Positions 24,503 to 33,670 are shown, counted from the first letter of the stretch. The stretch is DNA of 35,204 nt from Oleiagrimonas sp964608595 (GCA_964608595.1 CAZSOU010000021.1:1-35204); one strand, 5' to 3'. Made by a program: numbers and translations. Notes: generated by a model not told the origin, from the sequence alone.

Positions 24503-25075
24503 ATGTCCCGATGCGCCTGGGCCGAAACCGATCATGCGCTGATGCGCGAGTATCACGACCGCGAATGGGGCGTGCCGCTGCACGACGACCGGAAGTGGTT
24601 CGAGTTTCTGTGTCTGGAGGGTGCACAGGCCGGCTTGAGCTGGCGCACCGTGCTGGACAAACGTGCGCATTATCGCGAGGTGTTCCACGACTTCGATATC
24701 GAGCGCGTGGCAGCGATGACCGACGACGAGCTGGAAGCGTTGCTGGCCGACCCGGGCATCATCCGCAACCGGCGCAAGCTCGCGGCCATGTGCAACAACG
24801 CCCGCGTCGCGCTGGAGGTAATTGCCGACTGCGGCAGTCTGGATGCCTATTTCTGGTCGTTCATGGATGGCAAACCGCTGGTCAACCACTGGCCCACGCC
24901 CGCACAGGTACCCGCCACCACGCCGCTTTCCGACCGCCTCAGCCGCGACATGAAAAAACGCGGTTTCAAGTTCGTCGGTTCCACCATCTGCTACGCGCAC
25001 ATGCAGGCCACCGGCATGGTCAACGACCACCTGACGACCTGCTTCCGACACGCGGAATGCGCTGCTCGGGATTGA
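24503..25075 (+). CDS. tag: DNA-3-methyladenine glycosylase I
   Basis: Tag removes 3-methyladenine from alkylated DNA as the first step of base excision repair. The 190-residue protein starts MSRCAWAETDHALMREYHDREWG and has the zinc-snap ligands Cys4, His18, His176 and Cys180 (VNDHLTTC). The catalytic region LCLEGAQAGLSW contains Glu39. FVGSTICYAHMQATGMVNDH is the family signature. ATG 24503 is preferred over an upstream ATG because Cys4 is a ligand; GGAAAGAGA lies just upstream. It is constitutive-looking, with no Ada box seen. Confidence 0.94.
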   Translation: MSRCAWAETDHALMREYHDREWGVPLHDDRKWFEFLCLEGAQAGLSWRTVLDKRAHYREVFHDFDIERVAAMTDDELEALLADPGIIRNRRKLAAMCNNARVALEVIADCGSLDAYFWSFMDGKPLVNHWPTPAQVPATTPLSDRLSRDMKKRGFKFVGSTICYAHMQATGMVNDHLTTCFRHAECAARD

Positions 25076-25220
25076 CGTTCGGGAAACACCCGCGGCGGAC
25101 CCGCACGGTTTTGCGCAAGATTCCCCGCACTGCGGCAACAGACTGTTCACCGCAGCGCACTGGTCAGGTGCACGCTTGCCCCCATATCGTGAACATATCC
25201 GTTCCTTGCGAGGCAACACC

Positions 25221-26054
25221 ATGACCACTCGTCGCATCGTCAACCGCGTTCGCGGCATGCCCACTTCCGACGGCGCCGGCGTCAAGCTGACCCGCGTGAT
25301 CGGTCAACCGGCGCTGGACATGCTCGATCCGTTCCTGATGCTGGATGAATTCGGCACTGATCGTGCCGAGGATTACATCGCCGGCTTCCCCGAGCATCCG
25401 CACCGCGGTTTCGAAACCGTCACCTACATGCTCGACGGGCGCATGCGCCACGGCGACAACCAGGGCAACAGCGGCCTGCTGACGGCCGGCTCCGTGCAGT
25501 GGATGACGGCCGGACGCGGCATTCTGCATTCGGAAATGCCGGAGCAGGAAGAAGGCCTGATGCGCGGCTTCCAGTTGTGGGTCAATCTGCCGGCCGCGGA
25601 CAAGATGACCGCGCCGCGCTATCAGGACATCCCGCCGGAGCAGATTCCCGAAGTGCAACCGGACACCGGCGTCAACGTGCGCGTCATCGCCGGCGAATTC
25701 GGCGGCGCGACCGGGCCGGTCAGCGGCGTGACCACCGAGCCGGTGTATCTTGACATCGCACTGGATGCCGACGCCACGGTCACGGTGCCGTTGCCCGCAG
25801 GGCATCATGCCTTCGCCTACGTGTTCGATGGCGAAGGCGTAAGCGTGGGGGACGACACGCTGGGTCACCGCGAACTGGCCGTTCTGTCCGACGGTGACAG
25901 CGTCACGCTCCAGGCCGGTGCCGCCGCCGCGCGATTGCTGCTGGTCGCCGGCAGGCCGCTTCACGAGCCGGTGGCACGATACGGTCCGTTCGTGATGAAC
26001 ACCAAGCAGCAGATCCACGAAGCCATTGCCGACTTGCAGGCAGGGCGGTTCTGA
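25221..26054 (+). CDS. Pirin family protein
   Basis: The 277-residue bicupin has the pirin metal site His59, His61, His103 and Glu105 (EHPHRGFETVTYMLDG and GILHSEMPE) in the N-terminal cupin. GLLTAGSVQWMTAGRG and RGFQLWVNLPAADKM are conserved. Some bacterial pirins have quercetin dioxygenase activity and others act as regulators, so the role here is open. ATG 25221 follows GAGGCAACACC. The C-terminal cupin ends in HEPVARYGPFVMNTKQQI, typical of the family. It is separate from tag by about 145 bp. Confidence 0.88.
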   Translation: MTTRRIVNRVRGMPTSDGAGVKLTRVIGQPALDMLDPFLMLDEFGTDRAEDYIAGFPEHPHRGFETVTYMLDGRMRHGDNQGNSGLLTAGSVQWMTAGRGILHSEMPEQEEGLMRGFQLWVNLPAADKMTAPRYQDIPPEQIPEVQPDTGVNVRVIAGEFGGATGPVSGVTTEPVYLDIALDADATVTVPLPAGHHAFAYVFDGEGVSVGDDTLGHRELAVLSDGDSVTLQAGAAAARLLLVAGRPLHEPVARYGPFVMNTKQQIHEAIADLQAGRF

Positions 26055-26151
26055 ACAAGCGCGGGTTGCGGTGAAACATCCGCAACCCGTGTCATTTCCG
26101 GTTCACCGCCGAACGCGGCACAATGGTTGCCCGTGTGACGGAGAGACAATC

Positions 26152-26829
26152 ATGCCTCGAACTTCCACCGCGTTCCTGTTCGACCTCGACGGCACCCTGG
26201 TCGACAGTGTGTATCAGCACGTGCTGGCCTGGAAGTCGGCGCTGGACCAGGAAGGCATCGAACTCTCGGTATGGCGCATCCACCGCAAGATCGGCATGAG
26301 CGGCGGCTTGTTCACCAACGTCCTGTTGCGCGAAACCGGCATGGAGATCACCGAGGATCGCGTCAAACGCCTGCGGGATCATCACGCCGAAGCCTACAAC
26401 CGGCAGACGTCCGCGATTCGTCCGCTGCCCGGCGCGCACGAACTGCTGAAGTATCTGACCGCAAACGAGCTGCCCTGGGCCGTGGCCACCAGCGGGCGCA
26501 TGGAAACGGCGGCAACCAACTTGCGTGTACTGGGCGTGGATCCGGAACGCGTGCCGGTGGTGACGCGTGATCAGGTGCGCTACGCCAAACCCGACCCGGA
26601 TTTGTTTCTGGCCGCCGCCGAACGCCTGGGCGTGCATATCGAGCAAAGTCTGGTGATCGGCGACAGCATCTGGGACATGCTGGCCGCGCAACGCGCCCGT
26701 ACGCTGGGCGTGGGGCTGTTGTCCGGCGGCTACGGCGCCGACGAGCTGCAAAAAGCCGGCGCGTTTCGGGTGTACGAAGATCCGGCCGATCTGCTGCGGC
26801 ACGTGGACGAGGTAGCCGGCCGGCGGTGA
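26152..26829 (+). CDS. HAD-superfamily phosphatase (Gph/beta-PGM type)
   Basis: The 225-residue protein has the four HAD motifs: FDLDGTLVDS with Asp11 and Asp13, a Thr/Ser motif AVATSGRMET, Lys in RYAKPDPDLFLAA, and VIGDSIWDMLAA with the acidic pair. A helical cap sits between motifs 1 and 2 (residues 20-85), as in phosphoglycolate phosphatase and beta-phosphoglucomutase relatives. The substrate cannot be predicted. GGAGAG at 26140-26145 with a 6-base spacer supports ATG 26152. It ends 47 bp before lexA2, which has its own operator. Confidence 0.85.
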   Translation: MPRTSTAFLFDLDGTLVDSVYQHVLAWKSALDQEGIELSVWRIHRKIGMSGGLFTNVLLRETGMEITEDRVKRLRDHHAEAYNRQTSAIRPLPGAHELLKYLTANELPWAVATSGRMETAATNLRVLGVDPERVPVVTRDQVRYAKPDPDLFLAAAERLGVHIEQSLVIGDSIWDMLAAQRARTLGVGLLSGGYGADELQKAGAFRVYEDPADLLRHVDEVAGRR

Positions 26830-26857
26830 CGCGGGCTCTCGATTCACGTCGGCAATG

Positions 26858-26875
26858 GGTGTACATTTGTCCACC
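26858..26875 (+). promoter_or_regulatory. Putative LexA2 operator abutting the lexA2 start
   Basis: GGTGTACATTTGTCCACC is an 18-bp dyad with one mismatched pair that ends 1 base before ATG 26877. GTACATTTGTCC within it is 7/8 to the GTAC-N4-GTGC box described for LexA2 of Pseudomonas putida. Its position would cover the -10 region and ribosome site, consistent with autorepression of the whole cassette. Confidence 0.6.
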
Positions 26876-26876
26876 C

Positions 26877-27485
26877 ATGACCATTACGCCCACCCAGCAA
26901 AAGACCCTGCGCCTGATCCGCGAGCATCTGGCCCGTCACGGTTACCCGCCCAGCCTTCGCGAGCTGGCGCGGGCCGCCGGCGTAACGCCGACGGCGGTGA
27001 CCAAGCATTTGCGGGCACTGGCCCGTACCGGTCTGATCGAACTGCCGGGGCACACGGCCCGCGGCATTCGCTTGCGTGAAGGCAAGGCAACCGGCCGCAA
27101 CACGCTGGCTTTGCCATTGATCGGTCGCGTGGCGGCGGGTGCACCGATCATGGTGGAGGCACACATCGAAAAAACACTCGATGTGGATGCCGGATTGTTC
27201 AAACCGGCGCCCGATTACCTGCTGCGGGTGGAGGGCGAGTCGATGCTGGATGCCGGCATCGAGGACGGCGACCTGATCGCGGTGCATCAAAGTGCGACCG
27301 CAAGCGACGGACAGATCGTGGTGGCACGACTCGATGACGCCTTCACGGTGAAAGTGCTGCGCCATGACCGGCACGGCATCCGCCTGCTACCACGCAATGC
27401 CGCCTACGCGCCAATCGAGGTGGATCCGACCCGCGACTTTGCCATCGAAGGCCTGTATTGCGGACTGATTCGGAGCGCACCGTGA
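26877..27485 (+). CDS. lexA: LexA-type SOS repressor (LexA2) of the mutagenesis cassette
   Basis: The 202-residue repressor has an N-terminal winged helix (PSLRELARAAGVTPTAVTKH) and a C-terminal S24 peptidase domain. The self-cleavage bond Ala87-Gly88 is in RVAAGAP, with catalytic Ser122 in GESMLDAGI and Lys159 in FTVKVL. RecA filaments would trigger cleavage and induce the operon. The length is typical of LexA (about 200), and its place at the head of imuA-imuB-dnaE2 identifies it as the second, cassette-linked LexA of Xanthomonadales and pseudomonads. No Shine-Dalgarno is visible between the operator and ATG. The GTG of imuA overlaps its stop. Confidence 0.92.
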   Translation: MTITPTQQKTLRLIREHLARHGYPPSLRELARAAGVTPTAVTKHLRALARTGLIELPGHTARGIRLREGKATGRNTLALPLIGRVAAGAPIMVEAHIEKTLDVDAGLFKPAPDYLLRVEGESMLDAGIEDGDLIAVHQSATASDGQIVVARLDDAFTVKVLRHDRHGIRLLPRNAAYAPIEVDPTRDFAIEGLYCGLIRSAP

Positions 27486-28087
27486 GCGCCGTCGTCAGTC
27501 TCGACCACCTTATCCAGACACATCATGTATGGCGCGGTCGTCGCACCGCGTTGCCGCCCGGCGCGCAGCCGACCGGCTGGCCGGATCTGGACCAGGCGTT
27601 GCCCATGCACGGCTGGCCCGAAGCCGCGCTTTCGGAAATCCTGTTGGCGGCCGACGGCGTGGGCGAGTTGCGGCTGGTACTGCCGACCCTGGCACGGCTG
27701 ACCCGGACCGCGCAGCGGGTGGTGCTGGTCGCGCCGCCTTATCTGCCGTTTGCGCCGGCCTGGCAGGCGGCGGGCGTGGACTGGCGGCATGTGTCGGTGA
27801 TCGAAACCACGCCGGACGAACGCGCGTGGGCGCTCGAACAGTGTCTGCGCTCGGGCAGTTGTGCCGCGGTGCTGGGTTGGTTGCCGCGTGTCGGCAACAA
27901 GGTTTTGCGTCGCCTCGAAGTCGCCGCCGGTACCGGCAGGGCGCTGGCCTTCGTGTTCCGCGATCGTGCAATGCTGGCCCATCCGTCACCGGCCGCCCTG
28001 CGCGTCGAGGTCCGGCCCGGCGTGTTGCATGTGCGCAAATGCCGCGGCGGCCACCCCCCTGCCCCGATCGCGTTCGCGGCCGCGTGA
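27482..28087 (+). CDS. imuA: Translesion synthesis accessory protein ImuA
   Basis: The 201-residue protein is the RecA/SulA-like member of the mutasome, needed with ImuB and DnaE2 for SOS mutagenesis. It shows LDHLIQTHHVWRGRRTALPPG, GWPDLDQALPMHGWPEAALSEILL and WLPRVGNKVLRRLEVAAGTG, typical of ImuA. It begins with GTG in a GTGA overlap with lexA2, so the first eight residues of the longer open frame are not used. A Walker A loop is not evident, as is usual for these degenerate RecA relatives. imuB follows after 9 bp. Confidence 0.9.
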   Translation: MSAVVSLDHLIQTHHVWRGRRTALPPGAQPTGWPDLDQALPMHGWPEAALSEILLAADGVGELRLVLPTLARLTRTAQRVVLVAPPYLPFAPAWQAAGVDWRHVSVIETTPDERAWALEQCLRSGSCAAVLGWLPRVGNKVLRRLEVAAGTGRALAFVFRDRAMLAHPSPAALRVEVRPGVLHVRKCRGGHPPAPIAFAAA

Positions 28088-28096
28088 GGGGGCGTC

Positions 28097-29536
28097 ATGT
28101 TGTGGGCCGCGCTGCGATTGCCGTCACTGGCGCTGGATGCCGCCCTGCGTGCGCGACCGGTGCCGGAACAACCGTTCGTGCTGGTGCATGGCCCGACGCA
28201 GCAACGCACCTTGCTGGCCGTGAACGCCCACGCCCGTGCCGCGGGGCTGCATCCGGGCCAGCGCCTGAGTGAAGCCGAAGCCATCTGCCGACATCTGCTG
28301 AGTGTCGAACATGACGTCGCAAGCACGCAGGCGGCGCTTGCGCTGATCGCGGCCTGGGCCTACCGCTACTCCGCCGAGGTACTGCTCGACCCTCCACGCA
28401 CCGTCACCCTGGAAGTCGGCAAAAGCCTGCACTTGTTCGGTCCTTGGCCGACACTGGAGGCGCGATTGCGACGCGAGCTCGAGGCGCTCGGTTTTCGCCA
28501 TGACATGGCGCTGGCGCCGAATCCGCATGCGGCGCGCGTGCTGGCCGCCCATCGCGACGGCATCGTGGTGACGACAGCCGGCACATTGCCGCGCGCGTTG
28601 GCACGTGTGCCGGCAACACACGCGGGGCTGCCTCCCAAGACCGCCGAATTGCTGGCCGGCATGGGTCTGCACTCACTGGGACAGATACTGGCCTTGCCGC
28701 GAGCCGCCCTGCAACGGCGCGGCGGCAAGGCGCTGGTCGAAACCCTGGATGTCCTGCTGGGTCGACGGCCCGCGCCGCTCACGCCGTATCAGCCACCGGA
28801 CCGTTTCACGACCCGCGTCGAGTTCGGCGGCGAAATCGAACATGTCCACGGTTTGCTGTTTGCACTGAAACGCATGTTGGGCGACCTGGCCGCCTTCGTG
28901 GCCGCGCGCGACGGCGGTGTCGCGCGTTTCATCCTGCGCTGCCACCACGCCGATGCCGCGCCGACCGACATCATGATCGGCCTGCTCGCGCCCGAACGCG
29001 ACGCGCAGGCACTGTTCGACGTGGCCAGATTGCGGCTTGAACGAACCACCTTGCCGGCACCGGTGCTGGAGCTGGAACTCGAGGCCGACGACTTGCCGCC
29101 CTTCATGCCCGACGGCACGGATCTTTTCGATCCGCGTCCGAGCGGCGCGCTGCCGTGGTCGCAACTGGTCGAGTGTTTGCGCGCGCGGTTGGGCAATCAG
29201 GCCGTGCACGGTTTGCACATCGACCCCGATCCGCGACCCGAGCGCGCCTGCGTGCGTCATGACGAACCAGCCGTCGGCGCCCCCGGACCCCGGCTGGCGT
29301 CGGGCGACAGCGGTCGGCTTTCACGTCCGACCTGGCTGCTGCAACGTCCGATTCCGCTGCGCGGCCCGACGCCGCGCGTGGTGGCCGGTCCCGAACGACT
29401 GGAAACCGGCTGGTGGGACGGCGGCGATGTGCGCCGTGATTATTACGTGCTGGAATTGGCCGGCGGACAGCGCGCGTGGGCATTCTGCGCGCCGGGCGAG
29501 CGCGGCCCGTTCATGCTGCACGGGTGGTTCGCATGA
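28097..29536 (+). CDS. imuB: Inactive Y-family polymerase homologue ImuB
   Basis: The 479-residue protein is a Y-family polymerase fold that lacks catalytic residues: the N-terminal strand reads MLWAALRLPSLALDAALRA where active polymerases have D-x-D. In the palm region, LEVGKSLHLFGPW replaces the acidic SxDE motif. ImuB acts as the hub bringing DnaE2 to the beta clamp. The C-terminal third carries RPTWLLQRPIPLR, a candidate hydrophobic clamp or partner peptide, and GWWDGGDVRRDYYVLELAGG, a typical ImuB ending. Its stop overlaps the dnaE2 start as ATGA. Confidence 0.92.
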   Translation: MLWAALRLPSLALDAALRARPVPEQPFVLVHGPTQQRTLLAVNAHARAAGLHPGQRLSEAEAICRHLLSVEHDVASTQAALALIAAWAYRYSAEVLLDPPRTVTLEVGKSLHLFGPWPTLEARLRRELEALGFRHDMALAPNPHAARVLAAHRDGIVVTTAGTLPRALARVPATHAGLPPKTAELLAGMGLHSLGQILALPRAALQRRGGKALVETLDVLLGRRPAPLTPYQPPDRFTTRVEFGGEIEHVHGLLFALKRMLGDLAAFVAARDGGVARFILRCHHADAAPTDIMIGLLAPERDAQALFDVARLRLERTTLPAPVLELELEADDLPPFMPDGTDLFDPRPSGALPWSQLVECLRARLGNQAVHGLHIDPDPRPERACVRHDEPAVGAPGPRLASGDSGRLSRPTWLLQRPIPLRGPTPRVVAGPERLETGWWDGGDVRRDYYVLELAGGQRAWAFCAPGERGPFMLHGWFA

Positions 29537-32500
29537 CACCCGATTATGCCGAACTGCATTGCCTGTCCGACTTTTCCTTCGGCCGTGGCGCGTCCAGTGC
29601 ACGCGAACTGTTCGAGCGTGCCAAACGCTGCGGCTACCACGCCGTGGCGCTGACCGACGAGTGCTCGCTGGCCGGCATCGTGCGCGCCTTCGAAGCGGCC
29701 CGTGATACCGGGGTGAAGCTCATCACCGGCACCGAGATCCAACTTGCCGACGGCCCCAAACTGGTGCTTCTGGCCGAAAACCGGACCGGCTATACCCAGT
29801 TGTGCCAACTCGTCACCCGCGGTCGGCGCGCCGCAAACAAAGGGCATTATCACCTTGCCCGCGCCGACCTTGCCGCCGGTCTGCCGGGCACGCTGGCGCT
29901 GTGGATTCCCAGCGATGCCAGGATGCAGGACGAACACGGTACCTGGCTCAAGTCCGTGTTCGGCCAACGCTTGTGGCTGGCGGTGGAACTGCTGCACGAC
30001 GATGACGACGCCGTGCGGCTCGACCGCTGCATGGCATTGGCGCGTCGGCTCGACATCCCCCCCGTGGCAGCGGGTGATGTGCACATGCACGTGCGTTCGC
30101 GTCGCGCCCTGCAGGACACGCTCACCGCCATCCGGCATCGACAGACGCTGGACGAGGCGCGCGGCACGCTGTTCCGCAACGGCGAGCGACACCTGCGCCA
30201 GCGCCGCGCGCTGGGCGCCATCTACCCGCCTGCGCTGCTGGCCGAAACCCGACGCATCGCCGCCTGCTGCAGGTTCTCGCTGGACCAGCTCGCCTACCAA
30301 TATCCGGCCGAGTTGCTGCCCGAGGGCCATACGCCGATCGGCTGGCTGCGCCATCTCGTCACGCAAGGCTGTGCCACGCGCTGGCCGCAAGGCGTTCCAG
30401 CCAGGGTCGCCGCGCAGATCGAGCGCGAGCTGGTGTTGATCGGCCAGCTCGACTACGCGCCATACTTTCTTACCGTGCACGACATCGTGCGTTTCGCGCG
30501 CAGCCGGGGCATCTTGTGCCAGGGCCGCGGTTCGGCCGCCAATTCGGCCGTGTGTTTTGCGCTCGGCATCACCGCGGTGGATCCGACGCGCTCCAACATG
30601 CTGCTCGAGCGCTTCATTTCCAAAGAGCGCAACGAACCGCCCGATATCGACGTCGATTTCGAACACGAGCGCCGCGAAGAAGTCATCCAGTACATCTATG
30701 CCAAATACGGGCGCGAACGCGCGGCACTGACCGCCACGGTGATCAGCTACCGTGGCAAAAGCGCGACACGCGACGTGGCCAAAGCGCTGGGCCTGCCGCC
30801 GGATGCGGTCAACAAACTCGCCTTCGCCCTGGGTCGCTGGGACGGCAAGGCGCCCGTGGACAACCGCTTGCGCGAAGCCGGTTTCGATCCCGCCAGTGCG
30901 CTCTTGCAACGCGTGCTGACGCTGACGGCACAGCTTTTGGGCCATCCGCGCCATTTGTCCCAGCACGTCGGCGGTTTCGTGATTTCCGATGCACCGCTGG
31001 CGACGCTGGTGCCGGTGGAAAACGCGGCAATGCCCGGGCGCACCATCATTCAATGGGACAAGGACGATCTCGATGCGCTCGGCTTGCTGAAGGTCGATTG
31101 TCTGGCGCTGGGCATGCTGACGTGCATCCGCAAATGCCTGGATCTGCTGCGCCATCACCGCGGGCGCGATTTGACGCTGGCCACGATTCCGGCCGAAGAC
31201 CCGGCCACCTACGCGATGTTGCGGCGCGCCGACACCGTGGGCGTGTTCCAGATCGAGTCGCGCGCGCAGATGAGCATGCTGCCGCGTCTCAAACCACGCC
31301 ATTTCCATGATCTGGTGATCCAGGTGGCCATCGTCCGTCCCGGTCCGATCCAGGGCGACATGGTGCATCCGTATCTGGCACGGCGAAACGGCGACGAGGC
31401 GGTCACCTACCCGTCCGACGATATTCGCCGGGTGCTGGAGCGTACATTGGGTATTCCCCTGTTTCAGGAACAGGTGATGACACTGGCCATCGTGGCTGCC
31501 GGCTACAGCGGCGGCGAAGCCGATCAATTGCGTCGCGCGATGGCGGCATGGAAGCGTCACGGCAATCTGGAGGTACATCGCGAACGCATCACCCGCGGCA
31601 TGCTGGCACGCGGCTATACATCGCATTTCGCCAACGAATTGTTCGAACGCCTGAAAGGCTTCGGCAGCTACGGCTTTCCCGAATCCCACGCCGCCAGCTT
31701 TGCGCTGCTGGCTTATGCCAGCGCGTGGCTCAAGCGCCACGAGCCGGCCGCGTTCGCATGCGCGTTGCTGAACTCGCTGCCGATGGGGTTTTACAGTGCC
31801 AGCCAGATCGTGCAGGATGCGCGTCGCCACAACGTGCGCGTGCTGCCGGTCGACGTGAGTGCCAGTCAATGGGATTGCACCCTGGAACCCCGCGCCGGCC
31901 ACATGCACCCTGCCGCCGACATTCGGGTACGTCTGGGCCTGCGCCAGATTCGCGGTTTGCGCGAAGATGTCGCCCGGCGCATCGCGGCCGTGCGTGCGCA
32001 AAAGCCGTTTGCCGATCTTGCCGACCTGGTCGAACGCACCGATCTGGATGCCCGTGCGCGCAAGTTGCTGGCCGATGCCGGCGCCTTGCACACGCTGGCC
32101 GGACATCGCCACCGCGCGCGCTGGCAAAGCGCCGGCATTGAGCCGCAACGGCCGTTGTTCGGTCACGCCAGTCCCGCCGAGACACGCATTACCATCGCGC
32201 CGCCCGGTGTCGGTGAAGACACCCTGGCCGACCATGCCAGCATGGGCCTGACCCTGGGCCGCCACCCGCTGCAACTGGTGCGCCGACAACTGCATGCGCG
32301 CCGCTGCCGGCGCTCGCGCGATCTGCATGCCCTCGCCCATGGCACGTACACGCGTGCGGCTGGACTGGTCACCTTGCGGCAGCGCCCGTCGACGGCCAGC
32401 GGCACCGTCTTCGTCACGCTGGAGGACGAAGACGGCCCCGTCAACGTCATCGTGTGGCCTGACGTGGCCGAGCAGCAGCGTCGCGTGTTGCTCGGCGCCA

Positions 32501-32625
32501 CCGTGCTCGGCGTCGACGGACGCTGGGAAACGGCCGAGGGCGTCGGCAACCTGGTGGCTTTTCGCCTGTTCGATTACAGCGTCTTGCTGCATACGTTGAA
32601 ATCGCATTCGCGCGACTTCCGATAG
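29533..32625 (+). CDS. dnaE2: Error-prone DNA polymerase III alpha subunit DnaE2
   Basis: The 1030-residue C-family polymerase performs lesion bypass and induced mutagenesis. The PHP domain opens with YAELHCLSDFSFGRGASSA and has a degenerate metal site compared with DnaE1. The palm carries the catalytic aspartates in PDIDVDFEHERREEV (Asp371, Asp373, Asp375). HVGGFVISDAPL, GVFQIESRAQMSMLPRLKP, PLFQEQVMTLAI and the C-terminal OB fold (GTVFVTLEDEDGPVNVIVWPD) match DnaE2. It is shorter than replicative DnaE (about 1160-1190) and overlaps imuB by 4 bp, consistent with stoichiometric SOS expression. The long antisense frame opposite it is a codon-bias artefact. Confidence 0.96.
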   Translation: MTPDYAELHCLSDFSFGRGASSARELFERAKRCGYHAVALTDECSLAGIVRAFEAARDTGVKLITGTEIQLADGPKLVLLAENRTGYTQLCQLVTRGRRAANKGHYHLARADLAAGLPGTLALWIPSDARMQDEHGTWLKSVFGQRLWLAVELLHDDDDAVRLDRCMALARRLDIPPVAAGDVHMHVRSRRALQDTLTAIRHRQTLDEARGTLFRNGERHLRQRRALGAIYPPALLAETRRIAACCRFSLDQLAYQYPAELLPEGHTPIGWLRHLVTQGCATRWPQGVPARVAAQIERELVLIGQLDYAPYFLTVHDIVRFARSRGILCQGRGSAANSAVCFALGITAVDPTRSNMLLERFISKERNEPPDIDVDFEHERREEVIQYIYAKYGRERAALTATVISYRGKSATRDVAKALGLPPDAVNKLAFALGRWDGKAPVDNRLREAGFDPASALLQRVLTLTAQLLGHPRHLSQHVGGFVISDAPLATLVPVENAAMPGRTIIQWDKDDLDALGLLKVDCLALGMLTCIRKCLDLLRHHRGRDLTLATIPAEDPATYAMLRRADTVGVFQIESRAQMSMLPRLKPRHFHDLVIQVAIVRPGPIQGDMVHPYLARRNGDEAVTYPSDDIRRVLERTLGIPLFQEQVMTLAIVAAGYSGGEADQLRRAMAAWKRHGNLEVHRERITRGMLARGYTSHFANELFERLKGFGSYGFPESHAASFALLAYASAWLKRHEPAAFACALLNSLPMGFYSASQIVQDARRHNVRVLPVDVSASQWDCTLEPRAGHMHPAADIRVRLGLRQIRGLREDVARRIAAVRAQKPFADLADLVERTDLDARARKLLADAGALHTLAGHRHRARWQSAGIEPQRPLFGHASPAETRITIAPPGVGEDTLADHASMGLTLGRHPLQLVRRQLHARRCRRSRDLHALAHGTYTRAAGLVTLRQRPSTASGTVFVTLEDEDGPVNVIVWPDVAEQQRRVLLGATVLGVDGRWETAEGVGNLVAFRLFDYSVLLHTLKSHSRDFR

Positions 32626-32725
32626 CACGTTCCTGTCCGCCGCGAGCCTCCGGCCCAACGCATTGATGCACGGTTAAGCGCGGTTCGTTAGGCTGGACGC
32701 ATTCCCGCCATGCCGAAGGTGCACC

Positions 32726-33358
32726 ATGCCACGTGCCAGTATGCTTTTCGCCGCCCTTTCGATCGCCCTGCTGGCCGGATGCAGCAGCAGCAACAATGCC
32801 GCACCGAACACGTCGACGACCTCGGCCATCGCGTCATCGGTCGCCCCGTCTGCAACCGCTTCATCCATGGCGAACCATTCGTCGATGACGCATGATCCGG
32901 CGAGTGAAACGCGCGCCCACGCGACATTGAAGGCCACCAGCGGCAGCGACGTTTCAGGCCAACTGACGTTGGCGACCACGGGCAACGGCGTCCACATCAG
33001 CGGACAAATCAGCGGGCTGAAACCCGACAGCGTCCATGGCTTCCACATCCATGCAAAGGGCGATTGCAGCGCCCCCGATGCCAAGAGTGCCGGCGGCCAC
33101 TTCAATCCCGAAAACCAGCCGCACGGGCATCCGGACTCGGGCCCGCGTCACGCCGGCGACCTGCCCAATCAGCGTGCCAACGCCGACGGCGTGGCCAACG
33201 TGGATGTCACCGCGCACGACATCGAGCTCGGCACCGGCAGCGCCACCGACGTGCTCGATGGCGCGATCATCGTGCACGCCGAACCCGACGACTACCGCAG
33301 TCAACCGTCCGGCGCCGCTGGCGCCCGCATTGCCTGCGGCGTGATCACCCGCGACTGA
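32726..33358 (+). CDS. sodC: Cu/Zn superoxide dismutase, lipoprotein form
   Basis: The 210-residue protein detoxifies superoxide outside the cytoplasm. The lipobox LAGC puts the lipidated residue at Cys19. A Ser/Ala/Thr-rich linker of about 45 residues then leads to the SOD domain. Copper ligands His107 and His109 lie in GFHIHAKGDC, with bridging His125 (GGHFNP) and His184 (IVHAEPDD). Zinc ligands are His133 or His135, His142 and Asp145 (HAGDLPN). The disulfide pair is Cys114 and Cys204. It is probably membrane-tethered at the envelope. The gene stands alone between dnaE2 and hslV, followed by a strong hairpin. Confidence 0.93.
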   Translation: MPRASMLFAALSIALLAGCSSSNNAAPNTSTTSAIASSVAPSATASSMANHSSMTHDPASETRAHATLKATSGSDVSGQLTLATTGNGVHISGQISGLKPDSVHGFHIHAKGDCSAPDAKSAGGHFNPENQPHGHPDSGPRHAGDLPNQRANADGVANVDVTAHDIELGTGSATDVLDGAIIVHAEPDDYRSQPSGAAGARIACGVITRD

Positions 33359-33365
33359 CGCTGTC

Positions 33366-33391
33366 GCCGGGTGGGCCCCGACCCACCCGGC
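33366..33391 (+). terminator. Strong hairpin after sodC
   Basis: GCCGGGTGGG and CCCACCCGGC form a perfect 10-bp stem with a 6-base loop, 8 bases after the sodC stop. There is no T-tract, so termination may need Rho or the stem may simply protect the 3' end. Confidence 0.5.
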
Positions 33392-33670
33392 GTTCGCCCG
33401 TCTGCGGCATCGTTCGACCGCCCCCGCCAACGCCGCGCCTGACAAGCGCGTGGATCATCGCCACCTGCGCGCCATGGGTGGTCCCGGGGTCTCCTGCCGA
33501 ATGACATGGGTGGAAAACGCGTTTCCGCCCATTCCGTCGAAATGGATCCTGCCGCTGGCGGAATCCTGTCGGCGCAAGATGCCATGGTGCCGGCCCGCGT
33601 AATCGCGGCGGTTGCGGTGCGGGAAGACCGTATTCGAGAGCAGACCGCAAAAGGCATGCGCCGGGCCCGC
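33392..33670 (+). other. Gap between sodC and hslV with several stems, no gene
   Basis: No protein gene is convincing here. Three stems are visible: ATGGGTGGAAA/TTTCCGCCCAT (33506-33532, one mismatch, 5-base loop), CCGCG-TAAT-CGCGG (33595-33608), and TTGCGGT/ACCGCAA (33612-33660). No promoter or T-tract defines an RNA. Confidence 0.4.

Noticed and set aside
23501..25285. 594-codon minus-strand frame across the transporter, REP pair and tag
   Set aside because: Runs out of frame through three unrelated features and has no family motifs.
29443..32658. 1071-codon minus-strand frame opposite dnaE2
   Set aside because: Its composition mirrors GC-rich codon bias of dnaE2. It has no known domains and would require a whole gene exactly antisense to a conserved polymerase.
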